Counted from the first letter of the stretch, positions 20,100 to 28,478 are shown. The stretch is 64,000 nucleotides of DNA from Rhodobacteraceae bacterium S2214 (GCA_025141675.1 CP081161.1:1896001-1960000); one strand, 5' to 3'. Notes: generated by a model not told the origin, from the sequence alone. A program made the numbers and translations.

Positions 20100-21128
20100 T
20101 TAATCCTCCCAGATCAATGCGTTGTCGCCCAAGGGGGCTGTCATGCGTGCGATATCCGCTGCCGGTACGCTGGTGACGTTACTATGTTGCCAAACAGGCG
20201 CCCTGTCGCGATCAATGATCGCGGCCCGGATACCTTCGATAAAATCACCGTATTGCGCGGACCGGAACGTATAGCGAAATTCGTGGTCCAATGCTGTTTC
20301 GATGGTTGGTGCGTCACGAACCGCGCGGATCATCCGAAGCGTGACCTGCAACGCGAGCGGTGCATTTCGGTCCATCTTCTTCGCGGCGGCTAGAATGACG
20401 TCATCCGTGCTGGATGATACGGTAGTAAAAACACCGTCTTGGCCAAACACACCGTCGATAATAGGCTGCGCTTTTTGTAACGAGCCACTTGGCAAACCCT
20501 GCGCAATGTCCGCAATTTTTGCCACGTCACCTGTCTCGCAGAGTTGTACTTTTAGAACATCCCATTGGTCTTCCGGCACAAATACGTCGGCAAAACCTAC
20601 ATAAATCGCATCTGCGGCATCCATGCGGGTGCCTGTCAGCCCAAGGTATTCGCCGATATGTCCTGGGGCTGTAGCAAGGATCAACGACCCGCCGACGTCG
20701 GGCACAAGTCCAATCGTGACTTCGGGCATCGCGACCTGCGATGTCTCTCCGACGATGCGGTGTGAACCGTGGCATCCAACGCCAACGCCACCACCCATCG
20801 TGAAGCCTTGAAGGAAGCTAACAACAGGTTTGGCATAATGGAAAATCTTGCGGTTCAGCCGGTATTCATCGCGCCAAAACCGTTGTCCGTAGGAGAAGTC
20901 GCCAGCCTTACCAGTGGCGTACATCTCGGCGATATCACCGCCGGAACAAAAGGCTTTGTCGCCTGCAGCGTCGATGACGACGATCTGTATGGCATCGTCA
21001 TCGCGCCACGCGTCCAAAGCCGCTTCGATCCCCAACACCATGTCCCAAGTCAGTGCATTCAGTGCCTTGGGACGGTTCAGCGTGATCCGCCCCGCAACGC
21101 CATCAATGCGAACAATCAGATCGCTCAT
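20100..21128 (-). CDS. 3-hydroxyisobutyryl-CoA hydrolase
   Basis: A 342-aa crotonase-fold enzyme that releases 3-hydroxyisobutyrate from its CoA ester in valine breakdown. The oxyanion-hole segments FCSGGDIAEMYATGK and GFTMGGGVGVGCHGSHRIV are clear, as is the C-terminal EFRYTFR..YGDFIEGIRA segment typical of HIBCH. Its length (longer than ordinary enoyl-CoA hydratases of ~260 aa) also fits HIBCH. It overlaps the upstream acyl-CoA dehydrogenase gene as ATGA and leads directly into mmsB. Confidence 0.93.
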   Translation of the reverse strand: MSDLIVRIDGVAGRITLNRPKALNALTWDMVLGIEAALDAWRDDDAIQIVVIDAAGDKAFCSGGDIAEMYATGKAGDFSYGQRFWRDEYRLNRKIFHYAKPVVSFLQGFTMGGGVGVGCHGSHRIVGETSQVAMPEVTIGLVPDVGGSLILATAPGHIGEYLGLTGTRMDAADAIYVGFADVFVPEDQWDVLKVQLCETGDVAKIADIAQGLPSGSLQKAQPIIDGVFGQDGVFTTVSSSTDDVILAAAKKMDRNAPLALQVTLRMIRAVRDAPTIETALDHEFRYTFRSAQYGDFIEGIRAAIIDRDRAPVWQHSNVTSVPAADIARMTAPLGDNALIWED

Positions 21129-22264
21129 TTCGTCAGCACATGGCGGGCGGTCAGTACGCGCATGATCTCGTTTGTGCCTTCCAGAATTTGATGGACGCGC
21201 AGGTCACGCACGATTTTCTCGATGCCATAGTCAGCCAAATAGCCATAGCCGCCGTGCAATTGTAGACATTGATCCGCGACGCGGCTGCCAACTTCGGTGA
21301 CGTGCTTTTTCGCCATCGCGCAAAACGCTGACGCATCCGGCGTTTTGTTGTCCAATTTCCACGCAGCTTGGCGCAGGAAAACACGAGCGGCTTGCATCTC
21401 GATTTCCATATCCGCGAGCCGGAATTGTAGCCCTTGGAACTGGTTGATGGATTTGCCGAATGCCTTGCGTTCGCCCATATACGCGACCGTTTGGTCAAGA
21501 GCTGATTGCGCAGCACCCAATGAACAGGCGGCAATGTTTAACCGTCCGCCGTCCAAGCCCATCATCGCATATGTGAAACCTTTTCCGGTTTCACCAAGCA
21601 GATCACCCTTGGTAATGTTGCAATTGTCCAACTGGACTTGGCGGGTCGGCTGTGACCGCCAGCCCATTTTGTCTTCAAGACCGCCAAACGAAAGCCCCTC
21701 AGCGCCCTCGGGCACATAGAACGCGCTGATGCCCTTCGGACCATCATCGCCGGTACGGGCCATCACGATGTAGCCATCCGAATAACCGCCGCCTGATATG
21801 AATGCCTTGGTCCCCGTCAGGGCATATCCATTGCCGGTTTCAACGGCCTTTGTTTTCAGTGCCGCCGCGTCCGACCCTGATCCCGGCTCGGTTAGGCAAT
21901 AGGACAGGACGGTCTCCATCGTCAGGGCGCGTGGCAGCAGGTCTGCCTTCATCGCGTCTGATCCGAAGTTGTCGATCATCCGTGCGCACATGTTGTGAAT
22001 GGACAGGAACGCGGCGGCAGAGGCGCAGGATTGTGAAAGTGCTTCGAAAACCAACGTGGCATCCAAGCGCGACAGACCCGAACCGCCGCTGTCCTCGGAC
22101 ACGTACAATCCGCCAAAGCCAAGCTCTGCGATTGCGGTCCATAGCTCTTTGGGGATCGTGCCGTCTGCTTCCCACTGGCGGGCAAAAGGCGCGATATGCT
22201 CTGCGCCAAAGGCCTGCGCCATGTCAAAAATAGCGGTTTGTTCTTCGGTTAAAGCAAAGTCCAT
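21125..22264 (-). CDS. Isobutyryl-CoA dehydrogenase (acyl-CoA dehydrogenase family)
   Basis: A 379-aa FAD enzyme. It carries the acyl-CoA dehydrogenase signatures YCLTEPGSGSDAAALKT and QLHGGYGYLADYGIEKIVRD, and the catalytic Glu in ILEGTNEIMR. Its place before the hydrolase and mmsB points to isobutyryl-CoA to methacrylyl-CoA, with ETF as electron acceptor. The start at 22264 (MDFALTEEQ) is chosen because GGGAGG lies six bases before it; an ATG two codons earlier directly abuts that site. An 18-bp palindrome lies just upstream. No enoyl-CoA hydratase for the next step is in the cluster. Confidence 0.9.
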   Translation of the reverse strand: MDFALTEEQTAIFDMAQAFGAEHIAPFARQWEADGTIPKELWTAIAELGFGGLYVSEDSGGSGLSRLDATLVFEALSQSCASAAAFLSIHNMCARMIDNFGSDAMKADLLPRALTMETVLSYCLTEPGSGSDAAALKTKAVETGNGYALTGTKAFISGGGYSDGYIVMARTGDDGPKGISAFYVPEGAEGLSFGGLEDKMGWRSQPTRQVQLDNCNITKGDLLGETGKGFTYAMMGLDGGRLNIAACSLGAAQSALDQTVAYMGERKAFGKSINQFQGLQFRLADMEIEMQAARVFLRQAAWKLDNKTPDASAFCAMAKKHVTEVGSRVADQCLQLHGGYGYLADYGIEKIVRDLRVHQILEGTNEIMRVLTARHVLTK

Positions 22265-22280
22265 ATGCATCCCTCCCAGA

Positions 22281-22298
22281 ATTGAACAAGTGTTCAAT
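22281..22298. promoter_or_regulatory. Palindromic operator candidate before the valine-degradation operon
   Basis: ATTGAAC-AAGT-GTTCAAT: perfect 7-bp arms, 17 bp upstream of the acyl-CoA dehydrogenase start. Its size and symmetry fit a TetR-family or similar dimeric regulator of branched-chain or fatty acid catabolism. No such regulator gene is adjacent; the nearest is the LysR gene at 24397. Confidence 0.55.
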
Positions 22299-22369
22299 AC
22301 CTAAAGTGACGCGAAGCCCGCGCGTTGTCAAAATGAAAAAGCGCGGAGCCAAATTTTTTGCGTTGAAGA

Positions 22370-22711
22370 CTAGTTCGTGATCGTAATTGACCCACGCATA
22401 TTGCCGTGCGGACGGCAGCGGTAGTTGAACGATCCGGCAGCACCAAAGGTCAGCGCGGCGGATTGGCCTGTGGACAGCAGCCCCGTGTCAAAGGCGTTAT
22501 TCGCGGATTCCCATGCGCTGTGGGCTGCACGATCTTCGTTCACCCACGTCACGGTGTCGCCCGCTTTGATCGTCAGGTTCGCTGGCGAAAAGGCCATGTT
22601 TTTGATTGTGACAACGTGGTTTGTCGCAGCTTGTGCCATCTTTGCAGCCACAGGAACGGCAGCGGCGGTCGCAGCAAGACGAAGTACATTACGGCGTGTA
22701 AAAAGTGTCAT
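22370..22711 (-). CDS. Cupredoxin (amicyanin/pseudoazurin-like), Tat-exported
   Basis: A 113-aa small blue copper protein. The N-terminus FTRRNVLRLAATAA is a twin-arginine signal, with cleavage likely near AQA (~residue 28). Type 1 copper ligands are all present: H64, C99, H102 and M105 in CRPHGNM, the short C-x2-H-x2-M loop of amicyanin and some pseudoazurin-like proteins. Such proteins shuttle electrons in the periplasm. The gene lies between mmsA and the isobutyryl-CoA dehydrogenase gene on the same strand, but no periplasmic oxidase or dehydrogenase partner is nearby. It has its own ribosome-binding site (AGAGGAT) and follows a terminator-like hairpin. Confidence 0.92.
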   Translation of the reverse strand: MTLFTRRNVLRLAATAAAVPVAAKMAQAATNHVVTIKNMAFSPANLTIKAGDTVTWVNEDRAAHSAWESANNAFDTGLLSTGQSAALTFGAAGSFNYRCRPHGNMRGSITITN

Positions 22712-22737
22712 GAGTTATATCCTCTGTTGAACGTATA

Positions 22738-22762
22738 AGGGCAGCCACGGAAAGGCTGCCCT
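22738..22762 (-). terminator. Hairpin between mmsA and the cupredoxin gene
   Basis: Perfect 9-bp arms (AGGGCAGCC / GGCTGCCCT) with a 7-base loop, 40 bp after the mmsA stop on the minus strand. The T-tract is weak (TTATA), so termination may be partial. Confidence 0.65.
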
Positions 22763-22801
22763 AAAAGTTTCACAAAAGATAAAGAAAAATTATTCGCGGA
22801 C

Positions 22802-24301
22802 TTATTCCATGACAGGAATAGAGAATTCGCCGCCTTCTTTGATCCCCGACGGCCAACGCGATGTGACGGTCTTGGTGCGTGTGTAGAACTTGAACGCGTC
22901 TGGGCCGTGCTGGTTCAGGTCACCAAAGACGGATTTCTTCCAGCCACCGAACGTGTGGTAGGCCAATGGCACGGGGATTGGCACGTTGATGCCGACCATG
23001 CCGATGTTGATCCGGTTGGCAAAGTCGCGGGCCGTGTCGCCGTCCCGCGTAAAGATCGCGGTGCCGTTGCCGTATTCATGGTCAATGGCCATGTCGATGG
23101 CTTCTTCGTAGGTTTGTGCGCGCACACATGACAGAACCGGACCAAAGATTTCCTTCTTATAGATGTCCATATCTGTCGTGACGCGGTCAAACAGATGTGG
23201 CCCAACAAAGAACCCGTCTTCGTAGCCTTGCAGGTTAAAGTTCCGGCCATCCACGACCAGCTCTGCGCCTTGTGCCACACCGGATTCGACCAACCCAAGG
23301 ATGTTGGCTTTGGCCGCAGCAGTCACAACAGGACCGTAGTCCACGTCAGTGCCTGCTGTGTATGGGCCGACTTTCAGTTTTTCGATCCGTGGGACCAGCT
23401 TTTCGATCAGCTTATCGGCTGTTTCTTCGCCCACTGGGACCGCAACCGAAATCGCCATGCAACGTTCACCAGCCGCACCGTAGCCCGCACCGATCAGCGC
23501 ATCAGCCGCTTGGTCCATGTCCGCATCCGGCATGATGATCATGTGGTTTTTCGCACCACCGAAACACTGTACGCGCTTGCCGTTGGAACAGCCACGACCG
23601 TAGATGTATTCGGCAATCGGGGTGGAGCCGACAAAACCGATCGACTGGATCACGTCGTGATCAAGGATGGCGTCAACGGCTTCTTTGTCACCATTCACGA
23701 CCTGCATGATACCTTTTGGAAGACCAGCTTCTTCAAGCAGTTCAGCCAGCATCAATGGCACGGATGGATCGCGTTCGGATGGCTTCAGGATAAAGGCGTT
23801 GCCGCACACGATCGCAGGCGCACACATCCAAAGTGGGATCATCGCGGGAAAGTTGAACGGCGTAATGCCAGCCGTCACACCAAGCGGCTGTTTCATGGAA
23901 TACATATCAATCCCAGGGCCCGCGCTGTCGGTGTAATCACCTTTCAGCATTTCAGGGGCACCGATGCAGTATTCAACAACCTCAAGGCCGCGCTGCACGT
24001 CGCCTGCGGCGTCTGGCAATGTCTTGCCGTGCTCGCGGGACAGGGCTTCGGCCAGTTTGTCCATGTTGTCGTTCAGAAGGGACACGAATTTCATCATCAC
24101 ACGTGCGCGACGCTGCGGGTTCGTGGCGGCCCATGCAGGCTGCGCCGCTTGGGCGACTTCAACAGCGCGTGCCAGCTCTTCCGGGCTAGCCAGCGGCACT
24201 TTCGCCTGAACTTCGCCTGTGGCTGGGTTGAATACGTCAGCGAAACGGCCGGACGTGCCTTTGACATGTTCGCCGCCGATGTAGTGGGTCAATTCTTGCA
24301 T
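22802..24301 (-). CDS. mmsA: Methylmalonate-semialdehyde dehydrogenase (CoA-acylating)
   Basis: Converts methylmalonate semialdehyde with CoA and NAD+ to propionyl-CoA, the last step of valine degradation; also used in myo-inositol breakdown. It is 499 aa, the normal length. The aldehyde dehydrogenase fold is shown by FNFPAMIPLWM, GSTPIAEYIYG and the catalytic Cys in GAAGERCMA. The Glu found in most ALDH (EGGK type) is replaced by GGAKNH, as in CoA-acylating members. Divergent from a LysR gene at 24397, with a short palindrome between them. Ribosome-binding site AGGAG precedes the ATG. Confidence 0.96.
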   Translation of the reverse strand: MQELTHYIGGEHVKGTSGRFADVFNPATGEVQAKVPLASPEELARAVEVAQAAQPAWAATNPQRRARVMMKFVSLLNDNMDKLAEALSREHGKTLPDAAGDVQRGLEVVEYCIGAPEMLKGDYTDSAGPGIDMYSMKQPLGVTAGITPFNFPAMIPLWMCAPAIVCGNAFILKPSERDPSVPLMLAELLEEAGLPKGIMQVVNGDKEAVDAILDHDVIQSIGFVGSTPIAEYIYGRGCSNGKRVQCFGGAKNHMIIMPDADMDQAADALIGAGYGAAGERCMAISVAVPVGEETADKLIEKLVPRIEKLKVGPYTAGTDVDYGPVVTAAAKANILGLVESGVAQGAELVVDGRNFNLQGYEDGFFVGPHLFDRVTTDMDIYKKEIFGPVLSCVRAQTYEEAIDMAIDHEYGNGTAIFTRDGDTARDFANRINIGMVGINVPIPVPLAYHTFGGWKKSVFGDLNQHGPDAFKFYTRTKTVTSRWPSGIKEGGEFSIPVME

Positions 24302-24366
24302 GGAAATCTCCTCCTGATTTCTTGCAGTCTAGCCTTGCGGAAATGCATGTAAAAGCGTCAATATGC

Positions 24367-24379
24367 CAAAATCATTTTG
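24367..24379. promoter_or_regulatory. Short palindrome in the mmsA-lysR divergent promoter
   Basis: CAAAAT-C-ATTTTG, 6-bp perfect arms around one base, between the divergent starts at 24301 and 24397. Position and symmetry fit a binding site for the adjacent LysR protein, but the motif is AT-rich and short. Confidence 0.4.
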
Positions 24380-24396
24380 CAAAAATGTATGGGTGT

Positions 24397-25290
24397 ATGG
24401 TGCAGAACTGGGATGATCTAAGGGTATTCTTGGCAGTCGCGCGGGCGGCGGGCCTGTCAGGCGCAGCGCCTGTTTTAAAGATGGATCCGGCAACCGTTGG
24501 ACGGCGTGTCGCGCGATTGGAATTGGCTGTGGGCGCACCCTTGTTTGTGAAATCGCCGCAAGGTTATGCGCTGACAGACCTTGGTCAGCGGATGCGTGAC
24601 AGAGCCACAGAAGCGGAAGAAGCGTTAGCCTTAGCGCTGGATGAAGGGCAGGGCGGGACGCGCGGCCTGACAGGGCAGATCAGGATAGGATCGCCAGATG
24701 GTGTTGCGAATTACGTGCTGCCGCAGGTCGTCGCCAAGATACAAGCGGAGAACCCCGGTCTAGAGGTGCAGATACTCGCCTTGCCGCGCGTCGTGAACCT
24801 ATCGCAACGCGAGGCCGATATGGCCGTCACGGTCAGCCCGCCCGCCGCACAGCGTCTGACGGTTGAACCGATCACCGATTACAAACTGCATCTCGCCCAG
24901 CGGGCCGACGCAGCACAGATCTCGGAATTGTCCGATCTGACGGGACGGCGGATCGTTGGGTACATTCCGGATATGATTTTCGACAAGGAACTCGACTACT
25001 TAGGTGAAATAGGCACGCGGTCTGTGGCGATGGCGTCGAATTCCGTTGCGGTCCAAGTACAGATGTTGCGCCACGGTGGTGTCGGTTTCGTCCATGATTT
25101 TGCGCTTCATGCGGCCCCCGAACTGCGGCGGGTCCTGACGGATCAGGTCAGTTTGCGCCGCACGCTGTATCTGGTCCGCCACCGATCTGACCGCCAATCA
25201 GAGCGCCTGTCGCGCTTTGCAGAAGCCCTGAGTGCGGGCATGTCAGCCGAAGTAACCCGCCTAGAGGCGGCTGTAGACTTGACAGGATAG
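24397..25290 (+). CDS. LysR-family transcriptional regulator
   Basis: About 297 aa. The N-terminal winged HTH is clear (NWDDLRVFLAVARAAGLSGAA then DPATVGRRVARLE), followed by the periplasmic-binding-like effector domain with GQIRIGSPDGVANYVLPQVV and READMAVTV. Three in-frame starts exist (24322, 24385, 24397); the last places the HTH at the family-normal distance from Met. Divergent from mmsA, which makes valine/methylmalonate semialdehyde metabolism the most likely target. The effector is unknown. Confidence 0.88.
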   Translation: MVQNWDDLRVFLAVARAAGLSGAAPVLKMDPATVGRRVARLELAVGAPLFVKSPQGYALTDLGQRMRDRATEAEEALALALDEGQGGTRGLTGQIRIGSPDGVANYVLPQVVAKIQAENPGLEVQILALPRVVNLSQREADMAVTVSPPAAQRLTVEPITDYKLHLAQRADAAQISELSDLTGRRIVGYIPDMIFDKELDYLGEIGTRSVAMASNSVAVQVQMLRHGGVGFVHDFALHAAPELRRVLTDQVSLRRTLYLVRHRSDRQSERLSRFAEALSAGMSAEVTRLEAAVDLTG

Positions 25291-25340
25291 CCGCATGTGC
25301 GCGACGCTAAACTTACGGAATACAAGCGGAGGGCGAAATC

Positions 25341-25775
25341 ATGTTGGTCAGTAAGATATTGGAAACAAAGCCGGAAGGCGGCGTGATATCGGTGAAACCT
25401 GATGTGACCGTCGGTGATGCTGCCAAAGTTCTGTCTCAAAAGAAGATTGGTACGCTGGTTGTGTCTTCTGATGGTGCTGCCCTCGATGGTATCTTGTCAG
25501 AACGCGACATCGTGCGTGCCTTGGGCGCAAACGGAACCGGCTGTTTGACGGAAAACGTCAGTGAATTGATGACCGCCAAGATCATCACATGTTCGCCTAC
25601 AGACCAAGCCGATACCGTTCTCGGCAAGATGACCGAAGGACGGTTCCGGCACATGCCTGTCATGGATGGTAACAAGATGATCGGGTTGATCTCGATCGGC
25701 GACGTTGTCAAAGCGCGTCTCGCGGAACTGTCGATGGAGAAGGACGCGCTGCAGGGCATGATCATGGGTCACTAG
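25341..25775 (+). CDS. Tandem CBS-domain protein
   Basis: A 144-aa protein made of one CBS pair, about residues 8-65 and 75-135. Typical elements are the first CBS (VGDAAKVLSQKKIGTLVV with GILSERDIVRAL) and the second (FRHMPVMDGNKMIGLISIGDVVKARL). CBS pairs bind adenosyl ligands such as AMP, ATP or SAM, or NADH, and usually act as energy or redox sensors in the cytoplasm. No enzymatic domain is fused. Its partner is not indicated by neighbours; coaD lies 87 bp downstream. Confidence 0.93.
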   Translation: MLVSKILETKPEGGVISVKPDVTVGDAAKVLSQKKIGTLVVSSDGAALDGILSERDIVRALGANGTGCLTENVSELMTAKIITCSPTDQADTVLGKMTEGRFRHMPVMDGNKMIGLISIGDVVKARLAELSMEKDALQGMIMGH

Positions 25776-25862
25776 AAGACCTGTCGTTTGATCTGTGTTT
25801 TTCGGTTGCAATCCACCGCGCAATAATGTTGCGTGCGGCCAAGACTTACGAAAGGTTTCGCC

Positions 25863-26357
25863 ATGCGCACTGGTCTCTATCCCGGCACGTTTGATCCGGT
25901 CACTCATGGCCATACCGACATTATCCGCAGGGCGTGTACGCTTGTTGACCGTTTGGTCATCGGTGTTGCAATCAACCGCGATAAAGGCCCGCTTTTTACG
26001 CTGGAAGAACGCGTGGCGATGGTCGAAGCGGAATGTGTTCCGCTTGGTCAAAACGTGGGTTGCGAAATCGTGGTGCATCCGTTTGAAAACCTGTTGATCG
26101 ATTGCGCCCGCGATGTGGGTGCGTCAGTCATCGTGCGCGGTCTGCGGGCCGTGGCTGATTTTGAATACGAATATCAGATGGTCGGCATGAACCGCGCCAT
26201 GGATCATTCAATCGAGACGGTGTTCTTGATGGCAGATGCCAAGAACCAAGCGATTGCGTCCAAACTGGTCAAGGAAATCGCTCGCCTTGGCGGGGATGTG
26301 ACCAAGTTTGTACCACCTGCGGTCAAAGACCAATTGCTGGCAAAACTGGGCAAATAG
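25863..26357 (+). CDS. coaD: Phosphopantetheine adenylyltransferase
   Basis: Transfers AMP from ATP to 4'-phosphopantetheine, the fourth step of CoA biosynthesis, in the cytoplasm. It is 164 aa. The nucleotidyltransferase start TGLYPGTFDPVTHGHTDI contains the HxGH-type motif (THGH), followed by VIVRGLRAVADFEYEYQM, which is diagnostic for CoaD. A frame extends upstream to 25833, but MRTGLYPG at 25863 has a GAAAGG ribosome-binding site and the family-typical beginning. Confidence 0.97.
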   Translation: MRTGLYPGTFDPVTHGHTDIIRRACTLVDRLVIGVAINRDKGPLFTLEERVAMVEAECVPLGQNVGCEIVVHPFENLLIDCARDVGASVIVRGLRAVADFEYEYQMVGMNRAMDHSIETVFLMADAKNQAIASKLVKEIARLGGDVTKFVPPAVKDQLLAKLGK

Positions 26358-26728
26358 GCTTTCCTGACGGGGAACGCGTGTAAACTGTTTGGTTAATGTC
26401 GGCGGTTGACCCAATCGCTGCATATCTTGTTCAAGTTCGAATCTTGAATGAATGCACCAATTTCCTGGAATAACGCCCGCACAATTGGCCCGTCAGCGGG
26501 TTGATGGTGCGAATAATCATTAGAATTTGGGAATTCCGACGCCGTTGTATGCGTCTGGTTTCGTTATTTTTGGCGTAAAATGATCGACAAATACCGATTT
26601 GATCAGTGCCGAACTAACCTTTTGGATATTTCCTGCACCATTGCAGACAAAACTATACAGATTTTGGTCTGACGTGGCGTCACAAATTGCTCCATGGTTA
26701 ATGCAACAACGAAACTGGAGGAAATAAC
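26358..26728. other. 371-bp intergenic region, AT-rich
   Basis: Between coaD and a small basic protein gene. It holds a short inverted repeat (TTCAAG-N7-CTTGAA at 26430-26448). No tRNA, terminator with T-run or convincing gene was found. A minus-strand frame at 26520-26741 (73 codons) has no ribosome-binding site and no recognisable pattern. Confidence 0.5.
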
Positions 26729-26950
26729 ATGCTACTCGCAATGAAAGCTCGCGCAGGCCGTATTATCGCACTAGAGGCACTCGCAAAGTCCCGGGCCGAA
26801 GGCACAGCACGCGCCGCCGCTAAGACCGCAACCTTTAGAAGCGTTCGTCCACTGCTTCTGCAGAAACGCATCAACAACGTCGTCGCTTTCAATGACAGAA
26901 GCACAGAACGTCGTCGTCCAATGCCAATGAAAACCGTCTCATACGCTTAA
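26729..26950 (+). CDS. Small basic hypothetical protein
   Basis: A 73-aa protein with very high Arg/Lys and Ala content (MKARAGRIIALEALAKSR, TARAAAKTATFRSVRP, RSTERRRPMPMK). There is no signal peptide or membrane segment. Evidence for translation is a strong ribosome-binding site (GGAGG at 26717-26721, 7 bp before the ATG) and a perfect hairpin 10 bp after the stop. The composition suggests nucleic-acid or ribosome binding, but that is a guess. I do not recognise the family. Confidence 0.6.
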   Translation: MLLAMKARAGRIIALEALAKSRAEGTARAAAKTATFRSVRPLLLQKRINNVVAFNDRSTERRRPMPMKTVSYA

Positions 26951-26960
26951 GTCCGCGCAA

Positions 26961-26983
26961 GATTGCCGAAACTTTCGGCAATC
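26961..26983 (+). terminator. Perfect stem-loop after the small basic gene
   Basis: GATTGCCGAA and its exact complement with a 3-base loop. No T-run follows, so it may be an mRNA 3' end stabiliser rather than a classical terminator. Confidence 0.55.
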
Positions 26984-27018
26984 GTACAGACGTCCCAGTC
27001 CCACGCACAATAGAAACA

Positions 27019-27046
27019 CGAAAGCCGCCCCTCGTAAGGCGCGGCT
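27019..27046 (-). terminator. Terminator of the DUF1127 gene
   Basis: Stem AGCCGCCCCT/AGGCGCGGCT with one mismatch and loop CGTA; the minus strand continues with TTTCGTGTTT. It lies 34 bp after the DUF1127 stop. Confidence 0.65.
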
Positions 27047-27079
27047 GGTGTTCATTCAAGGCCATGTGGGCCCGCAGGT

Positions 27080-27238
27080 TTACCCGTAGATCGCTTTGCT
27101 TGCGATTTTCGCGGCGTCTTCGCGGAACAGACCAAGGTCCATCGCTGTTTGGGCAGACATGCTTTCCAACTCGTATTTGGTCTTTGCATATGTCGCGCGT
27201 TTTTGAAGTGTGTCGCGGACGAAGTTCAGTACAGTCAT
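27080..27238 (-). CDS. DUF1127 (YjiS-like) small protein
   Basis: A 52-aa protein starting MTVLNFVRDTLQKRATYAKT and ending with the YjiS-type segment LESMSAQTAMDLGLFREDA. This arginine/leucine helix pair is an RNA-interacting domain in studied DUF1127 proteins, which affect phosphate or carbon metabolism and sRNA maturation in alphaproteobacteria. GGAGAAC precedes the ATG at 27238; an in-frame start further upstream lacks one. A LacI-like palindrome (GTTAGCGATAAC) lies 93 bp upstream, similar to motifs at the neighbouring GAPDH genes. Confidence 0.85.
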   Translation of the reverse strand: MTVLNFVRDTLQKRATYAKTKYELESMSAQTAMDLGLFREDAAKIASKAIYG

Positions 27239-27330
27239 AGCGTTCTCCTTCAGATTATCGCTTTGTAACGTCAGGCTTTTCTCCTGCCTGCCCTGAATAT
27301 GGGTCGTGCTGCACCGCAGCACAACTGACC

Positions 27331-27342
27331 GTTAGCGATAAC
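27331..27342. promoter_or_regulatory. LacI-like palindrome upstream of the DUF1127 gene
   Basis: GTTAGCGATAAC, a near-perfect palindrome around CG, the same design as the motifs before both GAPDH genes (28479-28492 and 30702-30768). Confidence 0.5.
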
Positions 27343-27380
27343 CGAATTGCGCAAAACGCATGGCTTACGTCACAAAATAT

Positions 27381-27413
27381 AAGGGCCGCCCTGATAACAG
27401 GACGGCCCTTTCA
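27381..27413 (-). terminator. Terminator of the first GAPDH gene
   Basis: Stem of 13 pairs (AAGGGCCGCCCTG against CAGGACGGCCCTT, one mismatch), loop ATAA, 22 bp after the gene's stop on the minus strand. T-rich sequence follows on both strands, so it may act for both directions. Confidence 0.8.
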
Positions 27414-27434
27414 TTTGTGCTGAAGGCTTAGGCC

Positions 27435-28439
27435 TTACAGAAATTTGCCCATCGCAACGGCTGTATCGCTCATCCGGTTGGAGAAGCCCCATTCGTTGTC
27501 GTACCACGTCAGGATACGCACCATGTTGCCGTCCAGAACCTTTGTTTGGTCAAGGTGGAAGATGGAAGACCGTGGGTCGTGGTTAAAGTCGGTGCTGACG
27601 TTTGGTAGATCAGTGTAACCCAGAATGCCTTTCAGCGGGCCAGCGTCTGCAGCTGCAATGATCGCATTGTTCACTTCTTCCACGGTTGTCGCGCGGGACG
27701 CTTCAAAAGTCAGGTCAACAACAGACACGTTTGGTGTTGGAACGCGGATCGCAACACCGTCAAGGATGCCGTTCAGTTCTGGCAGAACCAGACCAACCGC
27801 TTTTGCTGCACCAGTGGATGTCGGGATCATGGACAGGGCTGCTGCGCGTGCGCGGTACAGATCCTTGTGCATTGTGTCCAAGGTCGGCTGGTCGCCGGTG
27901 TAGCTGTGGATCGTTGTCATGAAACCTTTGGTGATCCCGACAGCGTCGTTCAGAACCTTGGCAACAGGGGACAGGCAGTTTGTTGTGCAAGATGCGTTGG
28001 ACACAACAATGTCGTCTGCAGTCAATGCGCCGTCGTTCACGCCGAACACGATAGTTTTGTCCGCGTCTTTGCCTGGTGCAGAGATCAGCACGCGCTTGGA
28101 CCCGTTATCAAGGTGCGCTTGGCAGGCTTCTTTGGATGTGAAGATACCTGTGCATTCCAGAACCACGTCAACGTCAGACCATGGCAGGTCCGCTGGGTTG
28201 CGGATCGCTGTGACTTTCATCGGGCCGCGGCCCACGTCGATAGAGTCTTCTGTGGTGGTCACAGTTGCAGGGAACTTGCCGTGCACAGAATCGAACCGCA
28301 GCAGGTGCGCGTTTGTTTCAACAGGACCAAGGTCGTTGATTGCAATAACTTCGATGTCTGTGCGACCGGATTCAATGATGGCCCGCAATACGTTCCGTCC
28401 GATACGTCCGAAACCGTTAATCGCTACTTTGACTGCCAT
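27435..28439 (-). CDS. gap: Glyceraldehyde-3-phosphate dehydrogenase, NAD-type
   Basis: A 334-aa type I GAPDH interconverting glyceraldehyde 3-phosphate and 1,3-bisphosphoglycerate. Rossmann motif [10 protein letters not shown], the NAD-selective Asp in AINDL, the catalytic Cys in [10 protein letters not shown] and His in IHSYTGDQ are all present. The start at 28439 ([10 protein letters not shown]) is family-normal; the longer frame to 28493 lacks a ribosome-binding site. A palindrome TGTTGGCGCTAACA lies 40-53 bp upstream. A second GAPDH gene with altered cofactor residues lies 1.2 kb upstream on the same strand. Confidence 0.97.
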   Translation of the reverse strand: MAVKVAINGFGRIGRNVLRAIIESGRTDIEVIAINDLGPVETNAHLLRFDSVHGKFPATVTTTEDSIDVGRGPMKVTAIRNPADLPWSDVDVVLECTGIFTSKEACQAHLDNGSKRVLISAPGKDADKTIVFGVNDGALTADDIVVSNASCTTNCLSPVAKVLNDAVGITKGFMTTIHSYTGDQPTLDTMHKDLYRARAAALSMIPTSTGAAKAVGLVLPELNGILDGVAIRVPTPNVSVVDLTFEASRATTVEEVNNAIIAAADAGPLKGILGYTDLPNVSTDFNHDPRSSIFHLDQTKVLDGNMVRILTWYDNEWGFSNRMSDTAVAMGKFL

Positions 28440-28478
28440 GGGGAGGTTCTCCAAAGATGTGAATGCGGGCATGCCCGC

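Noticed and set aside
23195-24352. 385-codon plus-strand frame opposite mmsA
   Set aside because: Antisense to a well-supported gene; reads as a shadow with no recognisable domain.
26520-26741. 73-codon minus-strand frame upstream of the small basic gene
   Set aside because: No ribosome-binding site and overlaps the small gene's own initiation region; no motif.
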